A stretch of DNA of 7,012 bases from Oscillospiraceae bacterium (GTDB lineage Bacteria > Bacillota > Clostridia > Oscillospirales > Ruminococcaceae): positions 1-7,012 of the forward strand of contig JAEDJD010000040.1 in the NCBI GenBank assembly GCA_016296505.1, read 5' to 3'. This document shows, piece after piece, positions 6,722 through 7,012 of this stretch. Every line of letters starts with the position of its first letter. Within the stretch, counting starts at the first letter, position 1. The notes under the pieces were generated by a model. That model was not told where the DNA came from. It searched no databases and saw only the letters and a list, made by a program, of their open reading frames with translations. The position numbers and the translations under genes were made by a program.

Positions 6722-6750
6722 TTGACAAAATCATACGTAAATGTTATACT
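6722..6750 (+). promoter_or_regulatory. Strong sigma-A promoter of the small membrane protein gene
   Basis: A perfect TTGACA (6722-6727) is followed after 17 bases by TATACT (6745-6750, five of six), preceded by TGT for an extended -10. Initiation is expected near 6757, giving a leader of about 45 bases before ATG 6802. It is the best promoter match in the window. Confidence 0.8.
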
Positions 6751-6790
6751 ATTACGACAAGTCATATCGTGAATGACGCCTAGAAGAATT

Positions 6791-6796
6791 GGAGGG
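6791..6796 (+). promoter_or_regulatory. Ribosome binding site of the small membrane protein gene
   Basis: GGAGGG ends five bases before ATG 6802, an ideal distance. Together with the promoter upstream it is the main argument that this short frame is a real gene. Confidence 0.8.
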
Positions 6797-6801
6797 AAAA
6801 T

Positions 6802-7008
6802 ATGAGAATTAACGATTTACTCGGTGACGATGAGAGTATATTGTGGGAACATTTTGGATATGATGGTATAAATAATACGAATTCAGGTTCCGGCAAAAAA
6901 GCATTGCCCGTAATATTAATATCAATCATCTTATTTTTCGTTATTCCTATGATAATGGTGTGTTTGTCAAGTAGAAAGTGCATAAAAGGGGCTCGAAAAA
7001 GTGCATAG
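6802..7008 (+). CDS. Small single-pass membrane protein of unknown function
   Basis: I do not recognise this 68-residue protein. Residues 1-31 are polar and acidic (DLLGDDESILWEHFGYDG at 5-22), with a Ser/Gly/Asn-rich linker. Residues 34-55 are one strongly hydrophobic stretch, and the tail 56-68 is basic (RKCIKGARK). By the positive-inside rule the tail should be cytoplasmic and the acidic N-terminus outside. The LLGDDESILWE start resembles the beginning of larger bacterial membrane proteins that open with an acidic D/E-x-I-L-W-E segment, so a shortened or degraded relative of such a protein is possible. Its own promoter and ribosome binding site support expression. It is visibly more AT-rich than the other genes. 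The stop codon lies in a repeat/hairpin sequence at the window edge, so the last residues may not be ancestral coding sequence. Confidence 0.68.
   Translation: MRINDLLGDDESILWEHFGYDGINNTNSGSGKKALPVILISIILFFVIPMIMVCLSSRKCIKGARKSA
6975..7007 (+). repeat. Direct repeat of AAAGTGCATA at the end of the small gene
   Basis: AAAGTGCATA occurs at 6975-6984 and 6998-7007, a 23-base period. The copies fall in different reading frames and the second contains the stop codon's first bases. Between and after them AGGGGCT (6987-6993) and AGCCCT (7007-7012) could pair, so a hairpin may continue past the window edge. Confidence 0.4.
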
Positions 7009-7012
7009 CCCT

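Noticed and set aside
6508..6765. Minus-strand open frame of 85 codons in the divergent region
   Set aside because: No ribosome binding site at its start. It runs straight through the -35 and -10 of the PHP promoter and overlaps the plus-strand promoter and the PHP start, and its product shows no recognisable motif.
5708..6772. Long plus-strand open frame (354 codons) opposite the PHP gene
   Set aside because: It is the antisense shadow of a gene with complete PHP metal motifs. It crosses the promoter and intergenic region, and the product has no domain I recognise.
1..7012. CRISPR arrays, tRNA or rRNA genes, insertion sequences
   Set aside because: I looked for regular spaced repeats, cloverleaf-like segments, transposase-like frames and terminal inverted repeats, and found none that hold up.

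Overview
The window reads as chromosomal DNA of a low-to-moderate GC Gram-positive bacterium. It most resembles the Clostridia, perhaps a Ruminococcus-like Oscillospiraceae member. The basis is the pth/mfd neighbourhood seen in Bacillota, strong purine-rich ribosome binding sites, consensus housekeeping promoters and a BspA-type leucine-rich-repeat lipoprotein of the kind common in gut Clostridia. This placement is inference; no rRNA or other decisive marker is present.

Four genes lie head to tail on the minus strand, transcribed from right to left: a PHP-family phosphoesterase (histidinol-phosphatase-like), peptidyl-tRNA hydrolase (pth), a secreted LRR lipoprotein whose start overlaps the pth stop, and the transcription-repair coupling factor (mfd). 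A good promoter lies just upstream of the PHP gene. The only other minus-strand promoter found lies beyond mfd, so the four genes may form one transcription unit. Hairpins in the two real gaps (PHP/pth and LRR/mfd) could modulate it. None has the U-run of an intrinsic terminator.

Positions 1-270, beyond the mfd stop, hold no convincing gene. They contain a strong minus-strand promoter, a 14-bp hairpin and a near-consensus promoter on the opposite strand, so this is either the leader of a gene beyond the left edge or a small RNA locus. At the right, 6588-6721 is a gene-free divergent region. A perfect -35 and extended -10 there drive a small, AT-rich plus-strand gene for a single-pass membrane protein of unknown function, which ends four bases before the window does.

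Most of the window is conserved housekeeping DNA: translation recycling (Pth) and transcription-coupled repair (Mfd). The less ordinary parts are the lipoprotein inserted between pth and mfd, the convergent-promoter/hairpin region at the left, and the small membrane protein at the right. I found no rRNA, tRNA, CRISPR array, insertion sequence or clear new multi-gene system.
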